Assembly: GCA_943789455.1 (NCBI GenBank)
Contig: CALSUE010000002.1
Span: 60,755-124,754 of the forward strand
From: an uncultured Flavobacteriaceae bacterium
Lineage (GTDB): Bacteria; Bacteroidota; Bacteroidia; Flavobacteriales; Flavobacteriaceae
Direction: 5' to 3'
DNA: 64,000 nucleotides
Below, piece by piece: positions 1 to 9,645 of the stretch; the first letter of the stretch is position 1; the number at the start of each line of letters is the position of its first letter. Below the pieces are notes generated by a model. It saw only the letters and a program-made list of their open reading frames with translations. It searched no databases and was not told the DNA's origin. The translations under genes and the position numbers were made by a program.

Positions 1-1918
1 TGTCAAGATATAACTCATCAAATACATATAGATCAACATCTGAAGAAGCGTCTAAAGATAGTTCAAGTGCATTACCAAAGGGCTCTGCTTGAGGGAAAAT
101 AACATATCCATTTTGAGAATTTATAGTAATCCCCTCTACATAATCAAAATATCCATCTGGAGTTTGATATTGAGTTTGGTCTAGTCTATCTAAATTAAAA
201 ACTTGTAACAATGGTTTGTTGGCAATATCCGTACTTTGAGCGTTTTGGAGTGTGTTAGAAGGGATCCCTGTTTGATCGTCTCTATATTGAATTTCAAAGC
301 GAAAACCATCTGAAGTTAAAGGAGATGCACCCAAGGCATATATATTTTTCATCATTAAATTCCATGTTGGAAATGCCTCCTCCTCACCAGCAACAGTTCT
401 TTTTGTAGTAAGAATTTCACTTCTTAATAACTTTACTGCTAGATTATCTGGAGATGAAATACCATCATTTGAAAACTCTCCCACTTTAAAAGAGGTTTCC
501 CCATTTGATGCACCTACTACAGTATATTCATAAGACACTGCTAAAACCTCACCATCATTTAATCTTCTATTCAATGAAATAAAACCCAACTGAGAATTTA
601 ATGTATATTCATTGGGCTGTAACTTTCTTGCATTTTGCAACAAACTATAGTCAGAACCCTGACTCATACCATAGGTTCCCGAAAGATAATTATCTACAGT
701 TGCTATATCTCTTATTAAAGGACTACTTAAAGTATTGGAAATGTTATTAGACGCATTTGTTGGCAATGCAATACCATTTACGGAAGGAGCATTCAATGAA
801 GGTGTTACCAAACCACTTAAGCTAACATAATTTTCAGCTGCTGGTTCGCCAATATCAGCTAAGGCAACAATACTTCTAAAATCCTCTACAGAGGCATTTC
901 TGTTGGTAATCCAAATTTCAATTCTAGTGATATTAACAGGGCTGCTAATAAGAGGATAATTTCTTAATGATTTAGCATAGTTTTCTCTAAAATATTGTGA
1001 TAAAAAAAAGTGCCTATCATTATCGTAGTCTGTTGCTCTTAATTCAAATTCTTGAATAGAAGAACCTCCTTCTGCAGTAACTGTTGTGCTTTCTGAATTT
1101 TGTTGTGAAAAAACTGCAGTAATATTTGTTTTACCGAACTGAAGTTTAGTTTTTAATCCAAATAAACTTTGAGCTCCATTAATTAATGAGTTTTTAATTG
1201 GCATAGAAATATTACCCGCTTCAATTCCTTGTATAATACCATCTTCACTGTATTTAACGCCAGGAAGTGAAGGGGGCATAAACTCTACTTTTATTAAATT
1301 TTGAAAATCAAACGTAGATTGCGTATCGTAATTTGCTGTTAACTTTAAACGCTCTCCAACTTGAGCTTGAATACCTGCATTTATCTGTTGATCAAAATCA
1401 ATAGTGAAACTGCTTCTATTTTGTTCAGACAACTGAGGGTTTTCTGTATTTTGATATATGATCCCAAATTTTAAATTAATATTACCTGTCGGTGTGATTT
1501 TTATTTCATTCCCCCCAAATATTGTCTTAAAAAGTTTAGAATTTACATAATAGGAGGGCAATAAATCTTTCTTGTCAGATGTTTTTTTACTTTTTTGTGC
1601 AGCTACTTTACTCTTAAAGTACTCCAACATGTCTCTCCGTAATCGATATTTTTCATACTCCTCAGGTGTCATATAAATTGGAGTTTTGATAAAATAATCT
1701 CCCACCTTTTCTACAAAAATATATTTGTTTAAAACTTTATCAAAAATCACTTCAATTTTGGAAGGATAGCCCAATCTCATATTCCCCGTTTGAAGATGAT
1801 TAAAGTCATAAACAAGTGGAATAGAATCTCTACTATTTGAAGTTATTTGAGCCAGTGATGCATTCGCAAAGGCAGCGAAAAACAAAAAACAAACAATGTA
1901 TTTTTGAAACTGATTCAA
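1..1918 (-). CDS. sprA: Cell-surface protein SprA, N-terminal part (cut by window edge)
   Basis: About 639 N-terminal residues of SprA, the giant outer-membrane beta-barrel that is the translocon of the type IX secretion system and is needed for gliding. The frame stays open from 1918 to the window edge. It begins with a signal peptide (hydrophobic stretch, cleavage after SLA before QIT), then shows typical SprA segments such as YRLRRDMLEY, FGGNEIKITPTG and NISMPIKNSLI. Family members exceed 2000 residues, so most of the gene lies outside. The start appears to be TTG at 1918, because a stop codon lies about 30 nt upstream in frame with no ATG between, and a later ATG would lose the signal peptide. 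It starts 4 nt after the ruvA stop, so co-transcription with ruvA is likely. The identification is firm; the start codon is an inference. Confidence 0.9.
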   Translation of the reverse strand, partial: MNQFQKYIVCFLFFAAFANASLAQITSNSRDSIPLVYDFNHLQTGNMRLGYPSKIEVIFDKVLNKYIFVEKVGDYFIKTPIYMTPEEYEKYRLRRDMLEYFKSKVAAQKSKKTSDKKDLLPSYYVNSKLFKTIFGGNEIKITPTGNINLKFGIIYQNTENPQLSEQNRSSFTIDFDQQINAGIQAQVGERLKLTANYDTQSTFDFQNLIKVEFMPPSLPGVKYSEDGIIQGIEAGNISMPIKNSLINGAQSLFGLKTKLQFGKTNITAVFSQQNSESTTVTAEGGSSIQEFELRATDYDNDRHFFLSQYFRENYAKSLRNYPLISSPVNITRIEIWITNRNASVEDFRSIVALADIGEPAAENYVSLSGLVTPSLNAPSVNGIALPTNASNNISNTLSSPLIRDIATVDNYLSGTYGMSQGSDYSLLQNARKLQPNEYTLNSQLGFISLNRRLNDGEVLAVSYEYTVVGASNGETSFKVGEFSNDGISSPDNLAVKLLRSEILTTKRTVAGEEEAFPTWNLMMKNIYALGASPLTSDGFRFEIQYRDDQTGIPSNTLQNAQSTDIANKPLLQVFNLDRLDQTQYQTPDGYFDYVEGITINSQNGYVIFPQAEPFGNALELSLDASSDVDLYVFDELYLD

Positions 1919-1922
1919 TTGA

Positions 1923-2504
1923 CTATAAATTCTTAAGTGCTTTTTTAATTAACAGCTCTACTGTTTCGTTTGGTGTGTCTTTTAGAATTGCAGTAATTAC
2001 TTTTTCAGACTGCCTTCTATTAAAACCTAAGACTTCTAATGCAGATAACGCTTCTTCTTTGTTAGTATTGTTTGAGCTTAAGGAAACTTCATCAATATCA
2101 AAAGTTTTTAGAATTTTGTCTTTTAAATCTACAATAACTCGCTGTGCTGTCTTAGCACCAATACCCTTAACAGATTGAATTAACGCTACATTTTCTGAGG
2201 CGATTGCATTTTGAACTTCTTCTGAATTCATAGAGGACAACATTGTTCTAGCAATACTTGGACCAACTCCAGATACAGAAATTAATAGTTTAAACACTTC
2301 TCTTTCAGTTTTTGTAATAAAGCCATAGAGTGTATGAGCATCCTCTCGTATTGAAAGATGAGTAAATAATCGAATATTCTCATCGGTTGGTAATGACGAA
2401 AAAGTTTGAAGTGAGACATGCAATAAATAACCAACTCCGGCACAATCAACAACTACATAAGTTGGGTTTTTTTCTACAAGGCGACCTCTAATTTGTGTTA
2501 TCAT
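1923..2504 (-). CDS. ruvA: Holliday junction DNA helicase subunit RuvA
   Basis: RuvA, 193 residues, the family's usual length. It binds the four-way junction as a tetramer and loads the RuvB motor for branch migration. The N-terminal OB fold begins MITQIRGRLVEK. Two helix-hairpin-helix motifs follow (VSGVGPSIA near residue 78 and VKGIGAKTAQ near residue 113), and a C-terminal RuvB-contacting domain ends the protein (EEALSALEVLGF onward). It lies 33 nt downstream of maeB and 4 nt upstream of sprA on the same strand, an order common in Flavobacteriaceae. Confidence 0.97.
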   Translation of the reverse strand: MITQIRGRLVEKNPTYVVVDCAGVGYLLHVSLQTFSSLPTDENIRLFTHLSIREDAHTLYGFITKTEREVFKLLISVSGVGPSIARTMLSSMNSEEVQNAIASENVALIQSVKGIGAKTAQRVIVDLKDKILKTFDIDEVSLSSNNTNKEEALSALEVLGFNRRQSEKVITAILKDTPNETVELLIKKALKNL

Positions 2505-2537
2505 ATTTTCAATCCTTCTTCTAAAGTAATCAATTAT

Positions 2538-4814
2538 TTATTTCTTTCGTTGTTTTTGTTGTGCATCTACTACAGCAACAGCAGCCATATTAACCATTTC
2601 ATCAACACTTGCTCCCAATTGTATAATGTGTGCGGGCTTTTTAAATCCAAGAATGATGGGGCCAACAGACTCAGAACCATCAATTTGTTTTAATAATTTA
2701 TAGGTAATATTCGCTGATTCTAAATTTGGAAAAATAAGCACATTTACCTTCTTACCATTTAATTTAGAAAAAGGAAATTCTTTTGCTAGCATCTCTGGAT
2801 TTAAGGCAAAATCAGCCTGTAATTCTCCATCAATATTAACATTCGGAAAGTATCTGTGAATATAAGAAACTGCGTCTTGAATTTTTCTTGAACTTTCAGA
2901 TTTTGAAGACCCAAAGTTAGAGAATGATAACATTGCAATATTTGGTTTCATTCCAAACATTTTAGCAATTTTATAAGTCATTTGAGAAATCTTAGCTAAT
3001 TCTTTGGCTGATGGATTAATATTAATAGTTGTATCGGCCAAAAACATGGGCCCTTGCTTTGTTAACATTAAATTAGTTGCAGCAATTCTAGACACTCCTT
3101 TGTCTTTACCTATCAACTCAATCATTGGTTTAACTACGGTAGGATAGGGTCTAGAATAACCCGTAATTAAAGAATCTGCTTGACCTTCATTAACCATCAT
3201 GGCAGCAAAGTAATTTCGCTCTCGCATTAACTTTTTTGCTTGATGAAGGCTAATTCCTTTACGCTGTCTTGTTTCCCAATATTTAGTAGCAAAATAATTT
3301 CTACGCTCTAATTCTTCGTCTGTTTTAGGGTCATAGATTGGAACTTCTGCTGTAAAACCAAGCTCCTCTTTTAAAGCTAAAATAACATCTTTTCTCCCTA
3401 ATAAAATTGGTTTCCCAATCTTTTCCTCGAGAACTCTTTGTGCAGCTTTTAAAACATCTAAATGATCAGCTTCTGCAAAAACAATACTCTTAGGGCTTCT
3501 TTTAGCTCTATTATGTAACAATCTAATTTCTTTACTTCCAATACCAGACCTGTCCATTAATTGGTCTCGATATTTATCCCAATCATCAATAGGTTCTAAT
3601 GCTACACCTGATTCAATTGCTGCTTTTGCAATTGCTGGAGGAATTTCATAGATTAATCTTGGATCAAATGGTTTTGGTATAATGTATTCTTTTCCAAAAG
3701 ACAAACTCACTTCATCATAAACAATGTTTACTTGTTCTGGAACTGACTGCTTGGCTAGATCTGCTAAAGCGTTTACAGCAGCCATTTTCATTTCCTCATT
3801 AATTTTTGTAGCTCTTACATCTAAGGCGCCTCTAAAAATAAATGGAAAGCCTAATACGTTATTTACTTGATTAGGATGATCTGACCTCCCCGTAGCCATA
3901 ATAATGTCATCTCTTGTAGCGCAAGCTAAATCATAAGAAATCTCTGGAATTGGATTTGCCATTGCAAATACTATTGGGTCTTTTGACATGGATAATAACA
4001 TCTCAGGAGTCACTATATCTCCCTTTGACAAACCGATAAATACATCTGCATTTTGCATGGCTTCTTCAAGAGTATTAATGTCTTCAGTCGTAGCAAACTC
4101 TTGCTTTTGAGAAGTTAAATTATCTCTATCCCGTCTGATAACACCCTTGCTATCACACATGACAATGTTCTCATTCTTTGCACCTAACCTAAGGTACAAA
4201 CGAGTACAAGATATTGCGGCAGCTCCTGCACCATTAACAACTATCTTTACTTCTGCGATATCTTTTTCAATGATTTCTAAAGCATTTTTTAATGCCGCTG
4301 CAGAAATAATGGCAGTACCGTGCTGATCATCATGCATTACAGGAATATCTAATTCCTCTATAAGTCTTTTTTCAATTTCAAAGGCTTCAGGAGCTTTGAT
4401 ATCCTCTAAGTTAATTCCGCCAAAAGTTGGTGCTATAGCCTTTACTGTTTCAACAAATTTATCTACATCTGTGGCATCAATTTCAATATCAAAAACATCA
4501 ATATCTGCGAATATTTTGAACAACAAACCTTTACCCTCCATAACCGGCTTAGAAGCCAAAGGCCCTATATCACCTAACCCTAAAACAGCTGTTCCATTAG
4601 TTATTACTGCAACTAAATTCCCTTTAGCTGTATATTTGTAAACATTTTTTTGGTCTTTTGAAATTTCTAGACATGGTTCGGCAACTCCTGGAGAATATGC
4701 TAAAGCCAAATCATGTTGTGTAGCATATTTTTTGGTAGGGATTACCTCTATTTTTCCTGGTTTAGGCTTAGCGTGGTAAAGCAAAGCCTCATGCCTTTTT
4801 CTAGAATCACTCAT
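2538..4814 (-). CDS. maeB: NADP-dependent malic enzyme with phosphotransacetylase-like C-terminal domain
   Basis: MaeB-type malic enzyme, 758 residues, converting malate to pyruvate and CO2 with reduction of NADP. Residues 1 to about 420 form the malic enzyme: the catalytic Tyr region is in [12 protein letters not shown], the metal site includes MHDDQHGTA, and the nucleotide fold has VVNGAGAAA. From about residue 430 a phosphate acetyltransferase-like domain follows ([17 protein letters not shown], then [15 protein letters not shown]). In this fusion family that domain is regulatory, usually sensing acetyl-CoA, rather than catalytic. It is the first gene of the likely maeB-ruvA-sprA unit and has a good promoter just upstream. 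Confidence 0.96.
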   Translation of the reverse strand: MSDSRKRHEALLYHAKPKPGKIEVIPTKKYATQHDLALAYSPGVAEPCLEISKDQKNVYKYTAKGNLVAVITNGTAVLGLGDIGPLASKPVMEGKGLLFKIFADIDVFDIEIDATDVDKFVETVKAIAPTFGGINLEDIKAPEAFEIEKRLIEELDIPVMHDDQHGTAIISAAALKNALEIIEKDIAEVKIVVNGAGAAAISCTRLYLRLGAKNENIVMCDSKGVIRRDRDNLTSQKQEFATTEDINTLEEAMQNADVFIGLSKGDIVTPEMLLSMSKDPIVFAMANPIPEISYDLACATRDDIIMATGRSDHPNQVNNVLGFPFIFRGALDVRATKINEEMKMAAVNALADLAKQSVPEQVNIVYDEVSLSFGKEYIIPKPFDPRLIYEIPPAIAKAAIESGVALEPIDDWDKYRDQLMDRSGIGSKEIRLLHNRAKRSPKSIVFAEADHLDVLKAAQRVLEEKIGKPILLGRKDVILALKEELGFTAEVPIYDPKTDEELERRNYFATKYWETRQRKGISLHQAKKLMRERNYFAAMMVNEGQADSLITGYSRPYPTVVKPMIELIGKDKGVSRIAATNLMLTKQGPMFLADTTININPSAKELAKISQMTYKIAKMFGMKPNIAMLSFSNFGSSKSESSRKIQDAVSYIHRYFPNVNIDGELQADFALNPEMLAKEFPFSKLNGKKVNVLIFPNLESANITYKLLKQIDGSESVGPIILGFKKPAHIIQLGASVDEMVNMAAVAVVDAQQKQRKK

Positions 4815-4840
4815 CTAATCATTGTTTATTTGATACCCTA

Positions 4841-4873
4841 CAAATATAGACTTTATGAGATAAAGAATTTCAA
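4841..4873 (-). promoter_or_regulatory. Bacteroidota-type promoter of maeB-ruvA-sprA
   Basis: Read on the minus strand: TTG (4873-4871), a 22-nt spacer, then TATATTTG (4848-4841), matching the TTG / TAnnTTTG consensus. It lies 27 nt before the maeB start codon. Confidence 0.65.
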
Positions 4874-4897
4874 TGAAATTTAAGACTTTATTGTAAA

Positions 4898-4931
4898 TTG
4901 CTTAACAAAATTTATACACTCTTATACTTTG
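4898..4931 (+). promoter_or_regulatory. Probable promoter of the DUF5686 gene
   Basis: TTG (4898-4900) and TATACTTTG (4923-4931) resemble the flavobacterial -33 and -7 boxes, with one extra base in the -7 box. Its position argues that translation starts at ATG 4974 and not at the in-frame TTG at 4929, which lies inside the -7 box. Confidence 0.45.
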
Positions 4932-4973
4932 GCATCATATATATTAGATTTTTTAAAACCGACAACTATTTTT

Positions 4974-7445
4974 ATGAAAAAAATTACTTTGCTAATTCTT
5001 TTGATAGTTTGCTCCTCTGCTTATAGTCAGATAAGAGGAAAAATTACAGATCCTGATAAAAACCCAATCTCTTTTGTAAGTATTTATCTAGATAAAACTA
5101 TTACGGGAACCACTTCTAATGATGCAGGTAATTATGAACTAAATATAAAAACCCCTGGAGATTACACAGTCATTTTTCAGTTTTTAGGATATAAAACAAT
5201 TAAAAAAATTGTTTCAATTTCAGAATTCCCTTTTCAATTAAATGTTGTTATGGATGATGAAAAAGTAGTTTTGGATGAAATTTCTATAAGTACCGGAGAA
5301 AACCCTGCAAATAAAATCATTAGAAAAGCAATTGATAATAAGAATAATAATACAGATAAGTTTAAAGAATACACCTCTAATTTTTATTCTCGTGGACTAT
5401 TTAAAGTAAAGAATGCTCCTGAGAAAATACTTGGGCGAAGTTTAGGTGATTTGGGGGGAGGACTGGACTCTACAAGAACTGGAATCATTTACTTATCTGA
5501 AACGGTTTCAGAAATAACTTTTCAAAAAAACCCAGAAAAATTTAAAGAAAAGATTTTTGCTTCAAAAGTCAGTGGTTCAGATAATGGGATTAGTTTTAAT
5601 AGAGCTGAAGAGGCAAATTTTGATTTTTATAGTAATCTTGTTTTTGTGGCGGAAAATAACTTAGTGTCTCCAATTGCAGATAGAGCATTTAATTATTACA
5701 CCTATAAACTTGAGGGTTCATTTTATGATAAAAATGAAAAGTTAATATCCAAAGTTAAAGTTATTCCTAAACAAACTGGAGATCGAGTTTTTAAAGGTTT
5801 TATTTATATTGTTGAAGACGAATGGGCGATTTATGGGATTGATCTTATTGCCAACGGAAAACAAGTTGGGGTTCCAATTATTGATGAATTAAGATTTAAA
5901 CAAAATTATAATTATTCTGAGATTAATGATGCTTGGATAAAAATTTCTCAAACAATTGACTTTAAGTTTGGGCTTTTTGGGTTCAATGTAAATGGGCGAT
6001 TCTCTGCAGGATATTCTAACTATAATTTTAAACCAACTTACACTAAAAGTACATTTACAAAAGAAATTTTATCTTTTGAAGAAGGAGCCACAGAAAAAGG
6101 TTTTGATTTTTGGACTCAACTAAGGCCTGTTCCTTTAACATCTGAAGAAACAAAAGACTATGCTTTAAAAGACAGTATTAAAATTACAAGAAAATCTAAA
6201 AGATATTTAGATTCTGTTGATGTAAAACGAAATAAGTTTAAATTACTCTCGCCTGTTACCGGTTATACATATAGAAATTCATATCAAAAATGGGCTCTTT
6301 CTTTTGATGGTTTGATAGAAGACTTTAGTTTTAATACAGTTCAGGGGTTTCATTCATCATTAGGTGTAAACTATTTTAAACGTCAAAATGATAAGGGAAA
6401 ATGGTGGTCTGTAGGTTTGGGTGTATCCTATGGTTTATCAGAAAAGAAAGTGAGACCTACATTTTATTTTAGTCGAAAATGGAATAATATTTCTAAACCA
6501 AGATTTTATCTTTCAGGTGGTATTAGTACTGCACAATTCAATGGAAGAAATCCTATTAAGAAATTGGATAACTTAATTCGTTCTCTTACTAGAAGACTAA
6601 ATTATATAAAGATTTATGAGAAAGAATTTGTGCGAATAGGATATTCAGAAGAAATTCGTAACGGTGTTTATTTTTCATCGTCTTTAGAATATGCAAATAG
6701 AAAACCGTTGTTTAATACAACAAATTATTCTTTTGTAAGGCAAAGTATAAATGATTCTTACACATCTAATAATCCATTAGAACCTGATAATTTTACAAGT
6801 TCTGTCTTTACTGAACATAAAATCGCAACACTTAACATTGGATCAACTTTTGTTTTTGATCAAAAATTTTTGACATACCCAGATAGAAAGTTTAATGTTA
6901 GTGAAAGTAAATTCCCTTCATTAACCGTAAATTATAGAAAAACTTTTGGTTCTTCAAATCCTGAGTTTAATGCAGATTTAATTACTGCGAGCTTAACCCA
7001 AGATATCAAAGCTGGCAATTATGGTCAATTTTTCTACAATATTAGGGGGGGTGCGTTTTTGAAAAATAAAAATATTGCTTTTATGGATAATTTACAGGTA
7101 AAAGGGAACCAGATGTTTATCGTTACAGATAGCAATCGTAGAAATAATTTTGGGTTATTAGAGTATTATCGATTTTACACTAACAATAGATACACAGAAG
7201 CGCATTTAGAACACAGTTTTAATGGGTATTTATTAAGAAAAATTCCTTTGATAAATAAATTAAACTTTCATTTAGTTACCGGAATCAAAGGATTGTTTAT
7301 GTGGGATAAAAAGCCCTATTCTGAATATTCAATTGGAATAGATAATATAGGATTTGGGAAATGGCGTGTTTTACGTGTAGATTATATAAAATCTAATTTC
7401 AATGGAGTAAAAGTAGATGGTTTCTTATTTGGGCTAACCTTCTAA
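4974..7445 (+). CDS. DUF5686 outer-membrane protein with carboxypeptidase-regulatory-like N-terminal domain
   Basis: An 823-residue exported protein typical of Bacteroidota. A signal peptide (MKKITLLILLIVCSSAYSQ) is followed by a CarboxypepD_reg-like beta-sandwich (IRGKITDPDKNPISFVSIYLD, up to about residue 95), as in SusC-type receptors. The long remainder is rich in alternating aromatic and polar strands and ends with a beta-barrel-like C-terminus (GFLFGLTF), matching the DUF5686 family. No TonB plug domain is apparent, so it is not a standard SusC receptor. The molecular function of this family is not settled; an outer-membrane barrel is inferred. ATG 4974 is preferred over TTG 4929 because of the signal peptide and the promoter position. 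Confidence 0.85.
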   Translation: MKKITLLILLIVCSSAYSQIRGKITDPDKNPISFVSIYLDKTITGTTSNDAGNYELNIKTPGDYTVIFQFLGYKTIKKIVSISEFPFQLNVVMDDEKVVLDEISISTGENPANKIIRKAIDNKNNNTDKFKEYTSNFYSRGLFKVKNAPEKILGRSLGDLGGGLDSTRTGIIYLSETVSEITFQKNPEKFKEKIFASKVSGSDNGISFNRAEEANFDFYSNLVFVAENNLVSPIADRAFNYYTYKLEGSFYDKNEKLISKVKVIPKQTGDRVFKGFIYIVEDEWAIYGIDLIANGKQVGVPIIDELRFKQNYNYSEINDAWIKISQTIDFKFGLFGFNVNGRFSAGYSNYNFKPTYTKSTFTKEILSFEEGATEKGFDFWTQLRPVPLTSEETKDYALKDSIKITRKSKRYLDSVDVKRNKFKLLSPVTGYTYRNSYQKWALSFDGLIEDFSFNTVQGFHSSLGVNYFKRQNDKGKWWSVGLGVSYGLSEKKVRPTFYFSRKWNNISKPRFYLSGGISTAQFNGRNPIKKLDNLIRSLTRRLNYIKIYEKEFVRIGYSEEIRNGVYFSSSLEYANRKPLFNTTNYSFVRQSINDSYTSNNPLEPDNFTSSVFTEHKIATLNIGSTFVFDQKFLTYPDRKFNVSESKFPSLTVNYRKTFGSSNPEFNADLITASLTQDIKAGNYGQFFYNIRGGAFLKNKNIAFMDNLQVKGNQMFIVTDSNRRNNFGLLEYYRFYTNNRYTEAHLEHSFNGYLLRKIPLINKLNFHLVTGIKGLFMWDKKPYSEYSIGIDNIGFGKWRVLRVDYIKSNFNGVKVDGFLFGLTF

Positions 7446-7458
7446 TAGAAATATCTAT

Positions 7459-7466
7459 TATCTTTG
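7459..7466 (+). promoter_or_regulatory. -7 box in front of moaD
   Basis: TATCTTTG matches TAnnTTTG exactly and ends only 5 nt before the moaD ATG, implying a very short or absent leader. No convincing -33 TTG at standard spacing was found. Confidence 0.45.
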
Positions 7467-7471
7467 ACATC

Positions 7472-7714
7472 ATGAATTTAAAAGTTCTTCTTTTTGGAAT
7501 AGCAACAGATTTAATTGGTGAAAAAAGTATTTTTTTTTCAGTTACACCTAGTGCAACTGTTTTAGAATTTAAGGTGCTATTTCAAAAAAAATATCCGCAA
7601 TTAAAAGAAATTAATTCCTATGCAATCGCTATTAATGAAAGCTATGCATCTAACGAAACTGTGTTAAAAGAAAATGACATAGTTGCTATTATTCCTCCAG
7701 TAAGCGGGGGTTAA
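7472..7714 (+). CDS. moaD: Molybdopterin synthase sulfur carrier subunit MoaD
   Basis: An 80-residue ubiquitin-like protein ending in the required Gly-Gly (PPVSGG). The C-terminal glycine is adenylated by MoeB and converted to a thiocarboxylate, which supplies the dithiolene sulfurs when MoaD acts with MoaE on cPMP. The length and the ALINE-like segment (AIAINESYA) followed by ENDIVAIIPPVSGG are normal for the family. It lies 26 nt after the DUF5686 gene. Its partner moaE is further downstream on the same strand, separated by one opposite-strand gene whose 3' end overlaps moaD by 4 nt. Confidence 0.95.
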   Translation: MNLKVLLFGIATDLIGEKSIFFSVTPSATVLEFKVLFQKKYPQLKEINSYAIAINESYASNETVLKENDIVAIIPPVSGG

Positions 7715-7986
7715 TCCCTTAAATATTTCTTGTCTACGTAGAACGTTCCGAAGGGAAGGATTGACGCTATCAATACAACTCCAAGTTTCTTTATACTCCA
7801 ATTCAGCTCAGATTTTAATAAAAAGGCGAGTACAATATAGCTCACAAATAATAAACCATGAGGCATACCTAGTAGCTTAACATACTGTGGATCATTCATC
7901 CAATACTTAACAGGAACGGCTACAAAGAGTAATAATAAATAAGAAGTTCCTTCTAAAAAACTAACAACTCTGAAAAAGGTTTTCAT
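7711..7986 (-). CDS. DUF3817 integral membrane protein
   Basis: A small membrane protein of 91 residues with about three hydrophobic helices. The opening FRVVSFLEGTSYLLLLFVAVPVK with the SFLEG motif, and the later MPHGLLFVSYI, are typical of the DUF3817 family, whose function is unknown. The open frame extends upstream to a TTG at 8001, but ATG 7986 fits the family start. It lies on the opposite strand between moaD and moaE. Nothing in the sequence ties it to molybdenum. Confidence 0.82.
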   Translation of the reverse strand: MKTFFRVVSFLEGTSYLLLLFVAVPVKYWMNDPQYVKLLGMPHGLLFVSYIVLAFLLKSELNWSIKKLGVVLIASILPFGTFYVDKKYLRD

Positions 7987-8035
7987 GATAATTGATGTCA
8001 AAAATTATTCTTACAAAGATACGTGTTAGATTTCC

Positions 8036-8043
8036 TATTTTTG
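8036..8043 (+). promoter_or_regulatory. -7 box in front of moaE
   Basis: TATTTTTG matches TAnnTTTG and ends 7 nt before the moaE ATG. It would give moaE its own, nearly leaderless transcript, consistent with its separation from moaD. A clear -33 element was not found. Confidence 0.45.
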
Positions 8044-8050
8044 TAGAACT

Positions 8051-8473
8051 ATGAGCAATACTTCTATTAAAATTACTTCAGAAAAATTAAGTTTAGAGGA
8101 ATGTTACGAATTTGTAACAGATGATTCTTGTGGTGGAATTGTAGCTTTTGTTGGAACTGTTAGAGATAGTACCAAGAGCAAAGATGTAACTCAGCTGGAT
8201 TTTTCTACTTATAAACCCATGGCAATTAAAGAAATGCAACATATTGCTGAGATTGCTATTAAAAAATTTGAAATTAAAAAAATGGCCATTCATCATGCTG
8301 AGGGAATGTTACAAATTGGGGATATCCCAGTAATTATAACCGTGGGGGCTCCTCACAGAAAAGCAGCTTTTGAAGCCTGTGAATTTGCAATTGATACTTT
8401 AAAAGAAACAGTTCCTATTTGGAAAAAAGAATATTTTTCTGATGGTGAAGTTTGGGTAAATGCACACCCTTAA
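8051..8473 (+). CDS. moaE: Molybdopterin synthase catalytic subunit MoaE
   Basis: 140 residues, normal length. It carries the family signature CGGIVAFVGTVRD near residue 27, an active-site region VGAPHRKAAFEAC, and the C-terminal VPIWKKEYFSDGEVWV with the conserved Lys pair. MoaE converts cPMP to molybdopterin using the thiocarboxylate of MoaD. It is convergent with the minus-strand Moco operon that ends at 8557. Confidence 0.97.
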   Translation: MSNTSIKITSEKLSLEECYEFVTDDSCGGIVAFVGTVRDSTKSKDVTQLDFSTYKPMAIKEMQHIAEIAIKKFEIKKMAIHHAEGMLQIGDIPVIITVGAPHRKAAFEACEFAIDTLKETVPIWKKEYFSDGEVWVNAHP

Positions 8474-8556
8474 TTTTATACCATTTTCTTACATAAAATA
8501 CAGTGATCATATTTTAAAAAATTAGTTTTATTGTAGAAAATAGATTGTATTATACA

Positions 8557-9636
8557 TCAATAATTACGTATTCCTCCGGTTAAATTAAACACCTGTAAGC
8601 TTGGATATTTTTCTTTAAGTTGTTCTGTAGCTTTGTAACTATTAAACCCTTTTTGACAAACCATAACATATGTTTTCTCTTTATCAACATTTAAAGTACT
8701 TGCATCAAATTCTTGAATTGGTAAGGTTTGGTGAACTTTAAAAGGTAATTTCAAATTGGGTAAAACAGCAATTAATTCAAGATTTGGATCTCCAATTTTA
8801 TTTTTTAACTCTTTTGGAGAAATTTGCCAGTCTGGATTTTGAGTTCCACAAGCGGCATCAAAATAATTTTGAGTATTAAATAATGATACAATTTCATCTT
8901 TTAATATATTGGAGGACAATTTCATCTTTAATTGCGTGTTTTGAAGTACATTATAAATTAACAGCTCATTGGTTAACGGCTTTCCAATTCCTGTAATAAT
9001 TTTTAAAACTTCATTCACTTGAGCGGTTGCAATCATGCCTACTATTGCATTTAATGTTCCTGCTTCTTCACAGTTAGCAGTAGTTGTATTCATGTCTGGA
9101 AATGCATCGCGTAAATTGGCTGAAAAACTACCATCCTCTTGTTTCAAATTAAAGATACTTACATAGCCATCAAACTTATACAAAGAACCATATACTAGTG
9201 GTTTCTCAAGAATAACACAAGCATCATTTAATAAATACTTAGTTGGTAAACTGTCAGTTCCGTCTACAATAACGTCATATTCAGAAATTAATTCAATTGC
9301 ATTTTCTTTGGTAATAGCTTCCCTAGAAAAACTAACTTCTGTAAAAGGAGACCTTTGCTGAATAAAATTTGACAAACATTCCGATTTTAATTTCCCAATA
9401 TCTTTTAAAGAATAAAAAACTTGCCGATGTAAATTGCTAATGTCTACGGTGTCAAAATCTATCAAATGAAGTTTTCCAATTCCGCTAGCCCCTAAATAGA
9501 CAGCAATTGGGCTTCCTAAACCTCCGCATCCAACAACCAAGATTTTAGCTTCTTGCAATTTTTGCTGACCTGCTTCACCAATTTCTGATAAAGTAATCTG
9601 ACGTTTGAATAAATCTGATTTAGAAATTTGAGACAT
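8557..9636 (-). CDS. moeB: MoeB/ThiF-type adenylyltransferase with C-terminal rhodanese domain
   Basis: A 359-residue E1-like enzyme expected to adenylate the C-terminal glycine of MoaD. The nucleotide motif VVGCGGLGSP (near residue 34), LIDFDTVDISNLHRQ with its conserved Arg/Gln, and a candidate catalytic Cys in ANCEEAGTLNA are present. Residues from about 265 form a rhodanese domain with a loop CQKGFNS that keeps the active Cys. The two CxxC zinc pairs of classical MoeB are not seen (the usual first pair is replaced in ANLRDAFPDM). It is the last gene of the moaA-moeA-moaC-mobA-moeB run, 9 nt after mobA. A ThiF or HesA role cannot be excluded from sequence alone, but the context favours Moco. 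Confidence 0.88.
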   Translation of the reverse strand: MSQISKSDLFKRQITLSEIGEAGQQKLQEAKILVVGCGGLGSPIAVYLGASGIGKLHLIDFDTVDISNLHRQVFYSLKDIGKLKSECLSNFIQQRSPFTEVSFSREAITKENAIELISEYDVIVDGTDSLPTKYLLNDACVILEKPLVYGSLYKFDGYVSIFNLKQEDGSFSANLRDAFPDMNTTTANCEEAGTLNAIVGMIATAQVNEVLKIITGIGKPLTNELLIYNVLQNTQLKMKLSSNILKDEIVSLFNTQNYFDAACGTQNPDWQISPKELKNKIGDPNLELIAVLPNLKLPFKVHQTLPIQEFDASTLNVDKEKTYVMVCQKGFNSYKATEQLKEKYPSLQVFNLTGGIRNY

Positions 9637-9645
9637 CCTTTAATT

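Noticed and set aside
1837..2178. Plus-strand open frame opposite ruvA/sprA
   Set aside because: It is the antisense shadow of ruvA and sprA, both of which are firmly identified. The many similar frames opposite leuS, ileS, uvrC and maeB were rejected for the same reason.
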